Of a DNA stretch of 64,000 nucleotides, positions 30,659 to 39,902 are shown piece after piece. The number at the start of each line of letters is the position of its first letter. Positions within the stretch are counted from its first letter, which is position 1. Below the pieces are notes generated by a model. The model was not told the origin of the DNA, did no database searches, and worked only from the letters and a program-made list of their open reading frames with translations. The translations under genes and the position numbers were made by a program. Source of the stretch: Erwinia psidii (GTDB lineage: Bacteria; Pseudomonadota; Gammaproteobacteria; Enterobacterales; Enterobacteriaceae); contig NZ_RHHM01000002.1 in NCBI RefSeq assembly GCF_003846135.1, positions 1 to 64,000 of the forward strand, written 5' to 3'.

Positions 30659-30678
30659 TATACGTTATAACATAACAA
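30659..30678. promoter_or_regulatory. Zur-like operator upstream of the zinc transporter operon
   Basis: TACGTTATAACATAACAA (30661-30678) is identical over 18 bases to the box in front of rpmE2-rpmJ2. The half TATAACAT matches the Zur core; the other half-site is degenerate here. It lies about 140 bases upstream of the ATPase start codon, implying a leader of that order or an upstream promoter. Confidence 0.7.
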
Positions 30679-31408
30679 CATTCTACGATGAGTAATGCCA
30701 GCGTGTCTGAACAAAGTGTATCTAAGTATGTCCGATTTCTGACGGATAACGCGCTGGTGTTATATAAATAATTTTCAACACCACGTTTTTTCCTATCGCA
30801 GAAAGTGACATTGCCTGTCAAAATAAATAACTGTTAAATCATAAAGATAGTGAAATGTTAATTTTAGGCACTTGATAATTTAGCTGTCAGGAACAATCAT
30901 CATTATAAGCATCTATTAACTCTGTGTAGAAAAAACGTGCAGACTTATTCATTTATTCGTCAACGTTAAAGATAAGAAGCCTGTGTCTTCAATGAAAATA
31001 TTCAGCAGATAATTCCCAAAATGGAAGTTATGCAGAAAAAGTTTTGTTCTCACAGTAACAAAATACACATTATCTATCCGAAATATTGAAATTATTCCGA
31101 TAGAATATTCGTCTGAATCGCGTTATAACATGTCATTCTGTTCAGACTGGTATATCCTCAATATTGACGTAGGGGGGTGAATATCAAAAAATGAATTTAA
31201 GATTTTTGCCTGCTGTTCTGATTTTTTGATTTCATTACTACAATTTCATTCAGTCACTGATAAACTGTAACTTTGTGAGGGTACAAACACCATCTAAGCA
31301 GATTATATTTATTTATGTCTGAGTAGGGCTTTAATATCGCTTCCTGGCAGATCATTAGCAGAACAGCTGAACTAATGGCACCTTTCACTCGCTATGGAGG
31401 GGAAAAAG
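30679..31408. other. AT-rich intergenic region upstream of tomB-hha
   Basis: About 730 bases contain no convincing protein gene. Two tiny frames are visible: a 27-codon one at 30688-30771 without a ribosome site, and a 12-codon hydrophobic one beginning near 31191 after a G-rich GGGGGGTG. Neither has support beyond being open. The region is very AT-rich and lies between two divergently read units (zinc operon and tomB-hha), so it should hold their promoters; hha-type loci are often bound by H-NS (inference). Confidence 0.5.
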
Positions 31409-31789
31409 ATGGACGAGTACTCACCAAAAAGGCATGATATTGCACAGCTAAAATTCTTATGTGAAAATTTGTATGATGAAAGCATGGCAACGATAGGCGA
31501 CAGCCATCATGGCTGGATAAACGATCCGACTTCAGCCACCAACTTGCAGCTCAACGAGCTGATCGAACATGTCGCCGCATTCACCATGAATTACAAAATT
31601 AAGCATATTGAAGATAGCGATCTGATTACTCAGATTGATGAATATCTTGATGATACCTTTATGCTCTTTAGCAATTACGGCATTAATGTTCAGGAACTGC
31701 AACGCTGGCGAAAATCAGCAAAAAGGTTGTTTAACATTTTTGCAGAGGAATGTGCTCTGATTGTCGATCAAATGAGCCATTCGTTTTAA
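31409..31789 (+). CDS. tomB: TomB: Hha antitoxin / biofilm modulator
   Basis: TomB neutralises Hha toxicity. The 126-residue product matches E. coli TomB over '[19 protein letters not shown]', '[20 protein letters not shown]' and '[20 protein letters not shown]'. The C-terminal tail differs ('[15 protein letters not shown]'), which is the variable part of the family. The ATG at 31409 is 8 bases after GGAGG; an ATG at 31394 would place the ribosome site inside the gene. hha follows after 28 bases. Confidence 0.95.
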   Translation: MDEYSPKRHDIAQLKFLCENLYDESMATIGDSHHGWINDPTSATNLQLNELIEHVAAFTMNYKIKHIEDSDLITQIDEYLDDTFMLFSNYGINVQELQRWRKSAKRLFNIFAEECALIVDQMSHSF

Positions 31790-31817
31790 AACCCTTTATT
31801 TTTTCAACGGCTTAACA

Positions 31818-32036
31818 ATGACAGATAAACTTCTGACCAAAACTGATTATCTGATGCGTTTAAGAAAGTGTCGTTCTATCGATACTCTTGAACGTGTCAT
31901 AGAAAAGAACAAATATGAATTGTCCGATAATGAACTGGCAGTTTTTTATTCTGCCGCAGATCATCGTCTGGCTGAACTCACAATGAATAAGCTCTACGAT
32001 AAAGTACCGGTTTCCGTATGGAAGTTTATACGCTAG
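31818..32036 (+). CDS. hha: Hha: H-NS-associated regulator
   Basis: Hha is a 72-residue H-NS co-regulator that modulates silencing of horizontally acquired genes and is the toxic partner of TomB. The sequence '[20 protein letters not shown]' and '[20 protein letters not shown]' match Hha/YmoA proteins. The ribosome site is weak. In E. coli hha-tomB sits next to acrB; here it is about 5.5 kb away, the difference being the mobile and zinc-related block. It converges on ffs. Confidence 0.96.
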   Translation: MTDKLLTKTDYLMRLRKCRSIDTLERVIEKNKYELSDNELAVFYSAADHRLAELTMNKLYDKVPVSVWKFIR

Positions 32037-32066
32037 AAAAAAGTGTGTGCTGCGGGGTTCTTAATG

Positions 32067-32180
32067 TGGTGGAGGCCCTGCCAGCTACATCCCGGCACAC
32101 ACGACGTCTGCTGCGGCTGCTTCCTTCCGGATCTGACCGAGTTCACAGATTAGTGTTGCGGGAGAACCAACCGGGCCCCC
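32067..32180 (-). ncRNA. ffs: 4.5S RNA (signal recognition particle RNA)
   Basis: The minus strand reads GGGGGCCCGGTTGGTTCTCC at the 5' end and contains the SRP-binding apical part TCCGGAAGGAAGCAGCC and the 3' strand GTAGCTGGCAGGGCC. The two ends pair to give the expected long hairpin. The length is about 114 nt, as in E. coli. It partners with Ffh for co-translational membrane targeting. The exact 3' end is placed by comparison with E. coli. Confidence 0.96.
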
Positions 32181-32211
32181 ATTGATAAGCCCCATCTGCT
32201 GGAGCGAGTGC

Positions 32212-32240
32212 ATTATCAATGAACACTCACTCAATTTCAA
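32212..32240 (-). promoter_or_regulatory. Sigma-70 promoter of ffs
   Basis: Minus strand: TTGAAA (32235-32240), exactly 17 bases, then GATAAT (32212-32217). Transcription would start roughly 24-25 bases before the mature 4.5S RNA, consistent with the RNase P-processed leader known in E. coli. A GC-rich stretch (GCACTCGC) follows the -10 box. Confidence 0.8.
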
Positions 32241-32398
32241 GTCCGTGGCGGATAACCGTTTATTTATTATACATTCTTACTATCTGCCTGTTTTACAGGC
32301 TTATCTGACATTCTGCTATTTCTTCGATATAACCGCATGAAATCAATCCAGATATTGCGCCCTTTCGCTTATTATCAATACTGAAAGAGGTGAAGATT

Positions 32399-32734
32399 AT
32401 GACAGACCAGGATAGTTTCCGGCAGCGTATCTGGCACATTGTTGCTGCCATTCCCTGTGGCAAAGTGGCCACTTATGGAGATATAGCCCGTCTTGCCGGT
32501 TCTCCCCGAGCAGCCAGACAGGTGGGCGGCGTGTTAAAAAGATTGCCGCCTGGCAGCATGTTGCCATGGCATCGGGTGATAAACCGGATGGGGGAAATTT
32601 CATTGTCAGGCGGCGATCGCCATCGCCAGCGTGAGGCACTGCTGGCAGAAGGCATTGAAGTAACTCCTGAGGGCAAAATTGCCCTCAGTCGCTACCGCTG
32701 GAAAGCTACAGAGAAGAAGGAGCAGGAACAGTAG
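32399..32734 (+). CDS. atl: Atl (YbaZ): alkyltransferase-like DNA lesion-binding protein
   Basis: Atl binds O6-alkylguanine and directs repair by nucleotide excision; it lacks alkyltransferase activity. The 111-residue protein has the methyltransferase fold motifs 'PCGKVATYGDIARLAGSP' and 'ARQVGGVLKRLP', but the catalytic PCHR of Ogt/Ada is replaced by 'PWHRV' (Trp about 57), the hallmark of the Atl family. The ATG at 32399 lies 7 bases after GAGGT; a GTG at 32390 lies inside that ribosome site. Its 3' end overlaps the converging ybaY gene by 29 bases. Confidence 0.94.
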   Translation: MTDQDSFRQRIWHIVAAIPCGKVATYGDIARLAGSPRAARQVGGVLKRLPPGSMLPWHRVINRMGEISLSGGDRHRQREALLAEGIEVTPEGKIALSRYRWKATEKKEQEQ

Positions 32735-33263
32735 AAGAAGGCGTGACCTGCGTTGGTGAAGTGGAAGGTACGGTAGTTGTTGCCCCACTCAGCGTTGGCA
32801 ACGCAACAGAAGGAACAGGTACCAGTATCAGATCCTGCTTTGTTGTGCCATTCACAATGACCGGTTTCACCGCGTCAGTAATAAAAATTATTTTGCCGTT
32901 AACAGTAATAGCCGCACTCAGCAAAATGCGCGCATTGGGCTGAATATCAGTCGGGTTATACGGCAATATAAAACTGAAAGGGGCCTGCTTACCATCAGTT
33001 CTTACCGCTCGCTGCGAAATAACCTTAGACGGCGCATTAGCAAGCGAAGCATCTGACAGTGTTACCGTGAGCGCCGCATCAGGAGGTAAAGCAACCTTCT
33101 GGCGGATATAAACAGAACCACTTACATTTGGCTGGCGTAGCGTCGATTGTTGCCCCGCTACCTGCGAAGCCAGCGTGGCTGTTGGAACATATTGCCCTTT
33201 ATCAGCACAGCCTGCGAGCGCTACGGTCAGAACAGTACCAGTAAGTATTGGCCAGAATTTCAT
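32706..33263 (-). CDS. ybaY: YbaY: outer-membrane-type lipoprotein
   Basis: This is a 185-residue lipoprotein with lipobox 'VALAGC' (Cys19) and Ala after the Cys, so sorting to the outer membrane is expected. The middle resembles the YbaY family: 'VSGSVYIRQKVALPPDAALT', 'PFSFILPYNPTDIQPNARIL'. The tail (about 150-185) is a low-complexity Ser/Thr/Pro stretch ('TTTVPSTSPTQVTPSSTVPA') that is likely disordered. The function is unknown. It overlaps atl tail to tail. Confidence 0.9.
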   Translation of the reverse strand: MKFWPILTGTVLTVALAGCADKGQYVPTATLASQVAGQQSTLRQPNVSGSVYIRQKVALPPDAALTVTLSDASLANAPSKVISQRAVRTDGKQAPFSFILPYNPTDIQPNARILLSAAITVNGKIIFITDAVKPVIVNGTTKQDLILVPVPSVALPTLSGATTTVPSTSPTQVTPSSTVPAPSSL

Positions 33264-33483
33264 CGATTAATTCTCCATGTGGTCAATTTACAAAGGGTTA
33301 TATCATCGAGTCGAAACAGACAGAGATCCCTGCCACCCAGGCTCTAATTCTGGCACAGGTTGCTGATATTTTCCTGGAAGCCAGCTAATCTCCTTCCCCG
33401 GTAACGAATCGCGCTGTGGCCCGTTGACGAAAACTGGTCGGATCTCCAGACTGTTTTCAGAATCAATTACTGAGAACAATATG

Positions 33484-34362
33484 ATGAGCCGTGCACTGCT
33501 AAAACTGCTAACTCTTTTGGAACTGGAAAAGCTGGAAGAAGGTTTGTTTCAGGGCCAGAGTGAAGATATAGGTCTGCGTCAGGTATTTGGTGGTCAGGTG
33601 ATTGGACAGGCTCTTCATGCAGCAAGGCAAACGGTACCCACGGGACGGAGTCCCCACTCCTTCCACAGCTATTTTTTACGTCCCGGTGACAGTCGGAAAA
33701 CGATCGTTTATGAAGTTGAAACGTTACGGGATGGGCAAAGTTTCAGTGCAAGGCGCATCATTGCAGCACAGGACGGACAACCGATTTTCTTTATGATCGT
33801 CTCATTTCAGCTAGCCGAGACTGGTTTTGAACATCAGAAACCAATGCCTCATGTCGCGGGTCCCGACCAGCTGCCAAATGAAAGCGAGCTTGCCAGACAG
33901 CTTTCGCCCTTAATCCCGCCACAGAGCAGAGAAAAGTTCCTTGCTGAAAAGCCGCTGGAAATACGCCCGGTGAAATTTCACAATCCGCTGAAAGGAGAGG
34001 TTGATCGGCCCGAACGTTCTGTCTGGCTTCGCGCAAATGGCTCGTTGCCGGAGACACCTCATCTACACCAATATTTGCTTGCCTACGCCTCCGATCTCAA
34101 TTTTCTGCCCGTCGCCTTACAACCTCATGGTAAAGGTTTTCTTGAGCCAGATATGCAGGTGGCAACCATCGATCATGCAATGTGGTTTCACCGACCGGTT
34201 AACTTAAACCAGTGGTTACTCTACAGCGTTGAAAGTACCTCAGCCTCAGCGGCCAGGGGCTTTGTGCGGGGAGAATTCTATTCCCAGGATGGCACGCTCG
34301 TTGCGTCAACGGTTCAGGAAGGTGTGATACGTAAACGTCAGCGATCGCCAGACGTAAACTGA
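33484..34362 (+). CDS. tesB: TesB: acyl-CoA thioesterase II
   Basis: TesB hydrolyses medium- and long-chain acyl-CoA. The 292-residue product has two hot-dog domains with '[20 protein letters not shown]', '[20 protein letters not shown]' and the second-domain '[20 protein letters not shown]', where the catalytic Asp lies in 'ATIDH'. The start at 33484 ([20 protein letters not shown]) is chosen by homology; a second ATG directly before it and an open frame back to 33424 exist. A strong terminator follows 3 bases after the stop. Confidence 0.96.
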   Translation: MSRALLKLLTLLELEKLEEGLFQGQSEDIGLRQVFGGQVIGQALHAARQTVPTGRSPHSFHSYFLRPGDSRKTIVYEVETLRDGQSFSARRIIAAQDGQPIFFMIVSFQLAETGFEHQKPMPHVAGPDQLPNESELARQLSPLIPPQSREKFLAEKPLEIRPVKFHNPLKGEVDRPERSVWLRANGSLPETPHLHQYLLAYASDLNFLPVALQPHGKGFLEPDMQVATIDHAMWFHRPVNLNQWLLYSVESTSASAARGFVRGEFYSQDGTLVASTVQEGVIRKRQRSPDVN

Positions 34363-34364
34363 AA

Positions 34365-34389
34365 CGGCCCCTTCCGGGGCCGCTTTTTT
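34365..34389. terminator. Shared terminator of tesB and amtB
   Basis: CGGCCCC-TTCC-GGGGCCG (34365-34382) is a perfect 7-bp GC stem followed by CTTTTTTC on the plus strand. On the minus strand it is followed by TTTCAGTTT, so it can also serve the converging amtB transcript, which ends 20 bases away. Confidence 0.9.
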
Positions 34390-34409
34390 CTGACGCTCTG
34401 ACATCAGAC

Positions 34410-35699
34410 TTACTGATTATAGGCATTCTCACCGTGGCTGTTTACATCCAGGCCCTCACGCTCCTGATCTTCAGGAACACGCAGACCAACCATCATATCC
34501 GCCACTTTAAAAGCAATGAAGGCGACCACGCCAGTCCAGATAATGGTCACGCCCACGCTTAACAATTGGATCCATACCTGATGGCCCATGGTCACACCCT
34601 GAGCATAACCCACGCCGCCCAATGAAGAGGATGCAAAGACACCGGTCAGGATACAGCCCACAATCCCGCACACGCCGTGTACGCCAAATACATCACAGGG
34701 ATCATCCACCCGCAGCCATTTCTTCAGTGAGGTGACGCCCCACAGGCCCGCAAGACCACCGACGATGCCAATAATCAGCGCACCGCCAACACCTACATAG
34801 CCACAAGCCGGGGTAACGGCCACCAGGCCAGCAATCGCACCGGAACAGACACCCAGCAGCGAAGGTTTACCACGCAGCGCCCATTCACCAAATGTCCAGC
34901 TAAGCATGGCACCCGCCGTTGCCATCACAGTGTTCAGGAATGCCAGACCAGCGATTTCGTTGGCTGCACTTGCAGAGCCGGCGTTAAAGCCAAACCAGCC
35001 TACATAGAGGATTGCAGTCCCGGTGAATACCATAGGCAGGTTGTGCGGTTTAAATGCTTCTTTACCGAAACCGGCACGTTTGCCCACCAGATAGGCACCT
35101 ACAAGACCGGCCACCGCTGCGTTAATATGTACAACAGTACCACCGGCAAAGTCGAGCGCGCCATCCTGCGCCAACAGGCCGCCAGACCAGACCATGTGTG
35201 CGATTGGCAAATAGGAGAAAGTCAGCCAAATCGCCACAAAAATCAATACCGCAGAGAAACGAACACGTTCAGCGACAGAACCAACAATCAGTCCGACAGT
35301 GATGCAGGCGAAAGAAGCCTGGAAAGCAACGTGAATATACTGATAAAACGATCCCACCAGAGCAGTGAGCTGAATATTTTTCAGCATCGCCATGCTGAAA
35401 CCACCAAAAAAGGCGTTGCCCTCACTGAAGGCCAGTGAATAGCCATAGACCATCCACAGTACGCATACCATTGCGAAGGTAACAGATACCTGGGTCATCA
35501 TTGAAAGAACGTTTTTGGCCCGGATTAAACCACCGTAAAACAGGGCAATGCCGGGCAAAGTCATAAACAGCACCAGCGCGGTGCAAATCATCATAAAGGC
35601 ATTATCAGCTTTATCTACCACTGGTGTTGCTGCGGCCATCGCGAGCGACGGTAACAGGGCCAGGCTGGCAAGGCCAAAAACAGCAAGTTTTTTATTCAT
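34410..35699 (-). CDS. amtB: AmtB: ammonium transporter
   Basis: AmtB is a trimeric inner-membrane ammonium channel. The 429 residues closely follow E. coli AmtB (428), including a cleaved signal peptide ('LLPSLAMAAA') and eleven helices. Key residues are present: Asp/His in 'DFAGGTVVHINAA' and His in 'FGVHGVCGIVG', and the C-terminal GlnK-binding tail 'PEDQEREGLDVNSHGENAY'. The start at 35699 (MNKKLAVFG) is preferred over the longer frame to 35717. It follows glnK by 36 bases in one operon; GlnK blocks the channel when nitrogen is ample. Confidence 0.97.
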   Translation of the reverse strand: MNKKLAVFGLASLALLPSLAMAAATPVVDKADNAFMMICTALVLFMTLPGIALFYGGLIRAKNVLSMMTQVSVTFAMVCVLWMVYGYSLAFSEGNAFFGGFSMAMLKNIQLTALVGSFYQYIHVAFQASFACITVGLIVGSVAERVRFSAVLIFVAIWLTFSYLPIAHMVWSGGLLAQDGALDFAGGTVVHINAAVAGLVGAYLVGKRAGFGKEAFKPHNLPMVFTGTAILYVGWFGFNAGSASAANEIAGLAFLNTVMATAGAMLSWTFGEWALRGKPSLLGVCSGAIAGLVAVTPACGYVGVGGALIIGIVGGLAGLWGVTSLKKWLRVDDPCDVFGVHGVCGIVGCILTGVFASSSLGGVGYAQGVTMGHQVWIQLLSVGVTIIWTGVVAFIAFKVADMMVGLRVPEDQEREGLDVNSHGENAYNQ

Positions 35700-35735
35700 T
35701 TTATCCCATCCCATCACAATTCTTAGCCCACAAAA

Positions 35736-36074
35736 TTACAGTGCGGCTTCATCAGTTTCGCCAGTGCGAATACGGATAACTCGCTGTAGCTCTGCAACAA
35801 AGATTTTGCCATCACCGATTTTTCCGGTATAGGCAGCCTTGCTGATAATATCAATCACTTCATCAAGTTGATCGTCTGCAATGGCAATATCGATTTTTAC
35901 TTTTGGCAGGAAGTTCACGCTGTATTCAGCACCGCGATAGAGCTCTGCATGCCCTTTCTGGCGGCCAAAACCTTTTACTTCGGTTACGGTCAGCCCTTGA
36001 ATACCTATAGAAGACAGCGCTTCGCGCACATCCTCTAATTTAAACGGTTTGATTACCACGGTAACCAACTTCAT
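35736..36074 (-). CDS. glnK: GlnK: PII nitrogen signalling protein
   Basis: GlnK reports nitrogen status and controls AmtB. The 112 residues have the PII signature, with the uridylylation Tyr51 in 'ELYRGAEY', 'KIGDGKIFVAELQRVIRIRT' at the C-terminal nucleotide site, and N-terminal 'MKLVTVVIKPFKLEDVREAL'. GGAGGGG is 6-7 bases before the ATG at 36074; the open frame to 36125 is not conserved. Upstream lie a sigma-54 promoter and NtrC-like sites. Confidence 0.97.
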   Translation of the reverse strand: MKLVTVVIKPFKLEDVREALSSIGIQGLTVTEVKGFGRQKGHAELYRGAEYSVNFLPKVKIDIAIADDQLDEVIDIISKAAYTGKIGDGKIFVAELQRVIRIRTGETDEAAL

Positions 36075-36128
36075 ACGATCCCCTCCAGGTATGGAAAATG
36101 GTTGTTTTATCCGACACGGAATCAATAA

Positions 36129-36144
36129 AGCAAAGGCTGTGCCA
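36129..36144 (-). promoter_or_regulatory. Sigma-54 promoter of glnK-amtB
   Basis: Minus strand TGGCACAGCCTTTGCT matches the -24/-12 consensus (TGGCAC, four bases, TTTGCW). It is about 55 bases upstream of the glnK start codon. Confidence 0.88.
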
Positions 36145-36242
36145 TAAATTAAAAAGTAGAATTTTTCAGAAGATTAGTCAGTCCTGCTGTACTTCAACCT
36201 TGAGTGTTGAAATTATCTGATGAGGGTCGACCACCAAAAAAA

Positions 36243-36259
36243 CGCACCAATTTAGCGCA
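36243..36259. promoter_or_regulatory. Putative NtrC enhancer site (proximal)
   Basis: CGCACCAATTTAGCGCA matches the NtrC consensus TGCACC-N5-GGTGCA with a few mismatches. It lies about 100 bases upstream of the sigma-54 promoter, the usual enhancer distance. Confidence 0.6.
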
Positions 36260-36303
36260 AAACGATTCAGGCATGTGCAAAATGCGCTTTTACAGCCCCT
36301 GAA

Positions 36304-36320
36304 TGCTTTATTTTGGTGCA
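36304..36320. promoter_or_regulatory. Putative NtrC enhancer site (distal)
   Basis: TGCTTTATTTTGGTGCA carries one perfect half (GGTGCA) and the outer TGC of the other. It is 61 bases from the proximal site, and close to the mdlB stop codon (36342). Confidence 0.6.
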
Positions 36321-36341
36321 TTGACGGCCGGAGTTCAGTGT

Positions 36342-38096
36342 TTAACCTGCTTCCAGCTCTTCACCGGCCAGCTGCAACTGATACATTTGCGCGTAACGCC
36401 CCCGCTTTTCCAGTAACTGCCGGTGGCTGCCCTGCTCAACCACACGGCCACGCTGCAGAACAAAAATGCTATCTGCTTCAGTAATGGTGGAGAGCCGATG
36501 AGCAATGACCACCAGCGTAGTTTGCTGACGAACCACCCGTAACGCTTTCTGAATCGCCTGCTCGGTACCTGAGTCAATATTGGCAGTGGCTTCATCAAGG
36601 ATCAAAAGCTGTGGAGATGTCACCAGCACACGTGCTATTGCCAGCAATTGCTTCTGACCAACAGAAAGCGTATTGCCCTGCTCACCCAACCGGGTATGGA
36701 TACCCTCAGTCAGACTTCTGGCCAGCTCTGCCAGCTGAACCGTCTCCAGAGACTGCCACACCGCATCCTCACTGATATCACGCCCAAGGGTGACATTGGC
36801 AAAAAACGTGTCCGCCAGCACTACCGGATCTTGCTGAACAATTGCCATCCCATGTCTCAGAACGCGATGAGTAAGCGAGCTAATGGGCCTGCCGTCAAGA
36901 CGAATTTCCCCCTGGGTTATGGGGTAATAGCCCATCATCAGATTGGCAAGCGTACTTTTTCCGCTGCCAGTGTGCCCGACAAAGGCGATAAAGCGGCGGG
37001 ACGGAACAGAAAGGTTGATGTCGCTGAGAACCGGGCGATCGTCACGATAGGAAAAGGTCAGGTTCTCGATCTCAACCTGGCCAGACTTCAATGGCCGATC
37101 GTCGACACCATAAGGCTGTTGCCGCGCATCCATCAACTCAAAAATTCGCTCACCGGCTACTACCGCCTGTTGTAACAGCGACTGCTGGGTCGTCAACGCG
37201 ATTAATGGCTCATTCAGACGGCCAAGATAGCTGATAAAAGCATAAAGTACCCCAACTTCAATGCTTCCATGGTCTGAAAAACCAAATAACATCATCAGGC
37301 CACAGAGGATAAGAGCGGAGAACAAACTGAGCAACGGACGCAGAAGAAAACCATCCAGCCGTAACGTTTCCATTCTGGCCAGATAATGTGAACGACTGGC
37401 CTCGCCCAACCGTTCACCAAACCGGGCCTGCTGGCGAAATTGCTGGATGACGCCCATCCCGTTAATCACTTCATTAAAACCATTGTTGATATCAGCCAGA
37501 TAACTGCGTACCCGCCGAACAATAGGCGTACTGTAATGCTGGTAAATCAGCATGACAATGATAACGGCTGGAAACATGGCAAGGGCAATCAGCGCCATTT
37601 TCCAGTCGAGGCTGAACATGGCGACCAACATTGCGCCAACGAGAGCAGAGCTGCGTAACACGGTCCCCACCACGGTGACATAGAGATCGCGGACCACTTC
37701 CGTATCATTGGTTACCCGCGAGATGATGTGTCCTACTGGCTGGGTGTCAAAAGCACTCATAGGCTGTCGCAGGGCGGCATCCATCACATCAGCACGCAGT
37801 CGCTGGACAACACCGACAGCCGCCCGATTAAACAGTAACGACTGCGAGTAATGCAATATAGCCGCAAGCACCTGCAACAGAATATAACTGGCCGCCAGCC
37901 CCGCCACCAGCCCCGCTGGCATTCGCTGTTTCGTTACCAGATGATCGATAAAATAACTAATGAGAACCGGCCCGAGCACCTCCGCCGCCGCTGAGATCCA
38001 CAGCAACAGCACAGCCAGACCAAGGGTCTTTCGCCACGGCTGTCCGTAGCTCAACAACCTTTTTAAGGTCGGCCAGAGTTGAGTCAGATTAGCCAT
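36342..38096 (-). CDS. mdlB: MdlB: ABC exporter half-transporter
   Basis: MdlB is one half of the predicted MdlAB heterodimeric multidrug-type ABC exporter. The 584-residue protein has an N-terminal six-helix membrane domain ('[20 protein letters not shown]') and a nucleotide-binding domain with Walker A 'GHTGSGKST', signature '[13 protein letters not shown]' (Gly-to-Val variant of LSGGQ, as in E. coli MdlB) and Walker B '[14 protein letters not shown]'. The start at 38096 ([15 protein letters not shown]) matches the family and overlaps the mdlA stop by 8 bases. The substrate is unknown. Confidence 0.94.
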   Translation of the reverse strand: MANLTQLWPTLKRLLSYGQPWRKTLGLAVLLLWISAAAEVLGPVLISYFIDHLVTKQRMPAGLVAGLAASYILLQVLAAILHYSQSLLFNRAAVGVVQRLRADVMDAALRQPMSAFDTQPVGHIISRVTNDTEVVRDLYVTVVGTVLRSSALVGAMLVAMFSLDWKMALIALAMFPAVIIVMLIYQHYSTPIVRRVRSYLADINNGFNEVINGMGVIQQFRQQARFGERLGEASRSHYLARMETLRLDGFLLRPLLSLFSALILCGLMMLFGFSDHGSIEVGVLYAFISYLGRLNEPLIALTTQQSLLQQAVVAGERIFELMDARQQPYGVDDRPLKSGQVEIENLTFSYRDDRPVLSDINLSVPSRRFIAFVGHTGSGKSTLANLMMGYYPITQGEIRLDGRPISSLTHRVLRHGMAIVQQDPVVLADTFFANVTLGRDISEDAVWQSLETVQLAELARSLTEGIHTRLGEQGNTLSVGQKQLLAIARVLVTSPQLLILDEATANIDSGTEQAIQKALRVVRQQTTLVVIAHRLSTITEADSIFVLQRGRVVEQGSHRQLLEKRGRYAQMYQLQLAGEELEAG

Positions 38097-39855
38097 GAGG
38101 AACACCCTTCTCCGTTTCATCATCCAGTGCGGCTTCAAGCTGCTGATAACGATACATATCCTGATACCAGCCGTTTTGCTCCATCAGTTCACTGTGTCGA
38201 CCACGTTGCACCACCGTGCCATTTTGCATCACCAGAATCTCACTGGCTTCGTTCAGGGCAGAAAGGCGGTGAGCACTAATGATCACCGTTCTTCCCATCC
38301 CCCACCGGCGAAGATTCTGCAAAATCTGATATTCAGTTCGACCATCTACCGCCGACAGCGCATCGTCCAGAATCAATATTTCAGCATCAAGCAACAATGC
38401 TCTGGCAATGGAGATACGTTGCTTTTGGCCACCTGACAGCATCACACCACGCTCACCTACCTCGGTCCCATAACCCTGCGGCAGTTGCAAAATGTCTTCG
38501 TGCACGTTAGCGAGTCGGGCAGCCTGTTCTATATCACACGGGCTGGCCGTTGGCCGCCCCAGCGCAATATTGTTCGCCACCGTGTCGGAAAACAGAAAAG
38601 GTGTCTGGCTCACTACCGCGATACGGCTACGCCAGCTATCAAGCCTGAGCCGTGACAGAGGAATACCGTTATAGCGAATATCTCCCAGGCCGAGATCAAA
38701 ATGTCGTTGAAGCAGACTCAGTAAGGTGCTTTTACCGGAGCCCGTCGGGCCACACACCCCCAGCATCTGCCCGGGGTTCAGACTGGCATTCAACTGGCGT
38801 AGCGAAGGTTGCTGAGCACCCGGATAGCAAAATTCACGGATGGCAATCTGCAACTGTCCCGGCTCTTTCGGCAGCGTTATATCACCGTCTTCCACGGCGG
38901 GTGGCTCTGCCAGCAGAGAACGAATTCTTATCCAGGCCGCGCTGCCGCGCTCAACAATGTTGAACATCCATGCCAGCGCCAGCATAGGCCAGATCATCAG
39001 GCCCAGATACATGACAAAACTGGTTAACTGCCCCAGCGTCATTTCCCCATGCAGGACCAGCCAGCTACCGCCGCCAACCGCCAACAGATTGGACATGCCG
39101 ATAGCTATGTAGATAGTGGGGTCGAAACGGGCGTCGACACGCGCCACCCGTAAATTCTTCCTGCCGGTATCGCCAGCAATATCGGCAAACTTACCGGACT
39201 GGCGATCTTCCAGCCCAAAGGCTTTGATCATACGAATACTGGTCAGACTCTCCTGAGTATGATCATTCAGTGACGAGAAGGCGGCCTGGGCCAGCCTGAA
39301 ACGCTGATGTAATTGTTGCCCGTAGCGTTTGATCACCAGCGCCATAACCGGCATGGGTAACAGCGCCAGCAGGGTAAGTTGCCAGCTGATTTGTGTACTC
39401 ATCACCACCAGCACTGCCAATCCCATGACCAGCGAATCCACCAACGTCAGCACTCCTTCCCCGGCGGCAAACACCACGCGATCCACATCGTTGGTGGCGC
39501 GGGCAATCAAATCACCGGTACGGTGACGAAGATAGAATTCAGGATGTTGGCGACTCAGTTGACGATAGAAATCCTGGCGGAGTTCAACCGCCAGTTGATA
39601 TGATGCGCCAAACAACAGCACACGCCAGACATAACGCAGCAGATAAATCGCTACTGCGGTGAACAGCATCAGGCCAATCCACATCATCAGCCGTGTCCCA
39701 CTCATCTGCTGATGAGTGACGCCATCTACAATGACGCCAACCACTTTTGGCGGCAGCAATTGCAGCAAGGCTATGATTACTAAAAGAAATATAGCGCCAA
39801 AATAGCGCCGCCATTCACGAATAAAAAACCAGCTTAATTGGCTAAACAGTCGCAC
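38089..39855 (-). CDS. mdlA: MdlA: ABC exporter half-transporter
   Basis: MdlA is the partner of MdlB, about 588 residues. The membrane domain contains '[20 protein letters not shown]'; the ATPase domain has Walker A 'GPTGSGKST', a canonical '[13 protein letters not shown]' and Walker B '[13 protein letters not shown]', where Asp replaces the usual catalytic Glu. I choose the GTG at 39855 (MRLFSQLSW), because E. coli MdlA begins MRLFAQLSW and AGGA is 8 bases upstream; an ATG at 39864 is in frame but directly abuts that site. It is translationally coupled to mdlB. decR lies 47 bases upstream, same strand. Confidence 0.93.
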   Translation of the reverse strand: MRLFSQLSWFFIREWRRYFGAIFLLVIIALLQLLPPKVVGVIVDGVTHQQMSGTRLMMWIGLMLFTAVAIYLLRYVWRVLLFGASYQLAVELRQDFYRQLSRQHPEFYLRHRTGDLIARATNDVDRVVFAAGEGVLTLVDSLVMGLAVLVVMSTQISWQLTLLALLPMPVMALVIKRYGQQLHQRFRLAQAAFSSLNDHTQESLTSIRMIKAFGLEDRQSGKFADIAGDTGRKNLRVARVDARFDPTIYIAIGMSNLLAVGGGSWLVLHGEMTLGQLTSFVMYLGLMIWPMLALAWMFNIVERGSAAWIRIRSLLAEPPAVEDGDITLPKEPGQLQIAIREFCYPGAQQPSLRQLNASLNPGQMLGVCGPTGSGKSTLLSLLQRHFDLGLGDIRYNGIPLSRLRLDSWRSRIAVVSQTPFLFSDTVANNIALGRPTASPCDIEQAARLANVHEDILQLPQGYGTEVGERGVMLSGGQKQRISIARALLLDAEILILDDALSAVDGRTEYQILQNLRRWGMGRTVIISAHRLSALNEASEILVMQNGTVVQRGRHSELMEQNGWYQDMYRYQQLEAALDDETEKGVPHG

Positions 39856-39902
39856 AGTAAACATCCTGGTTATAATTGAGCGAAGTGATTACAAGGTAGT
39901 TA

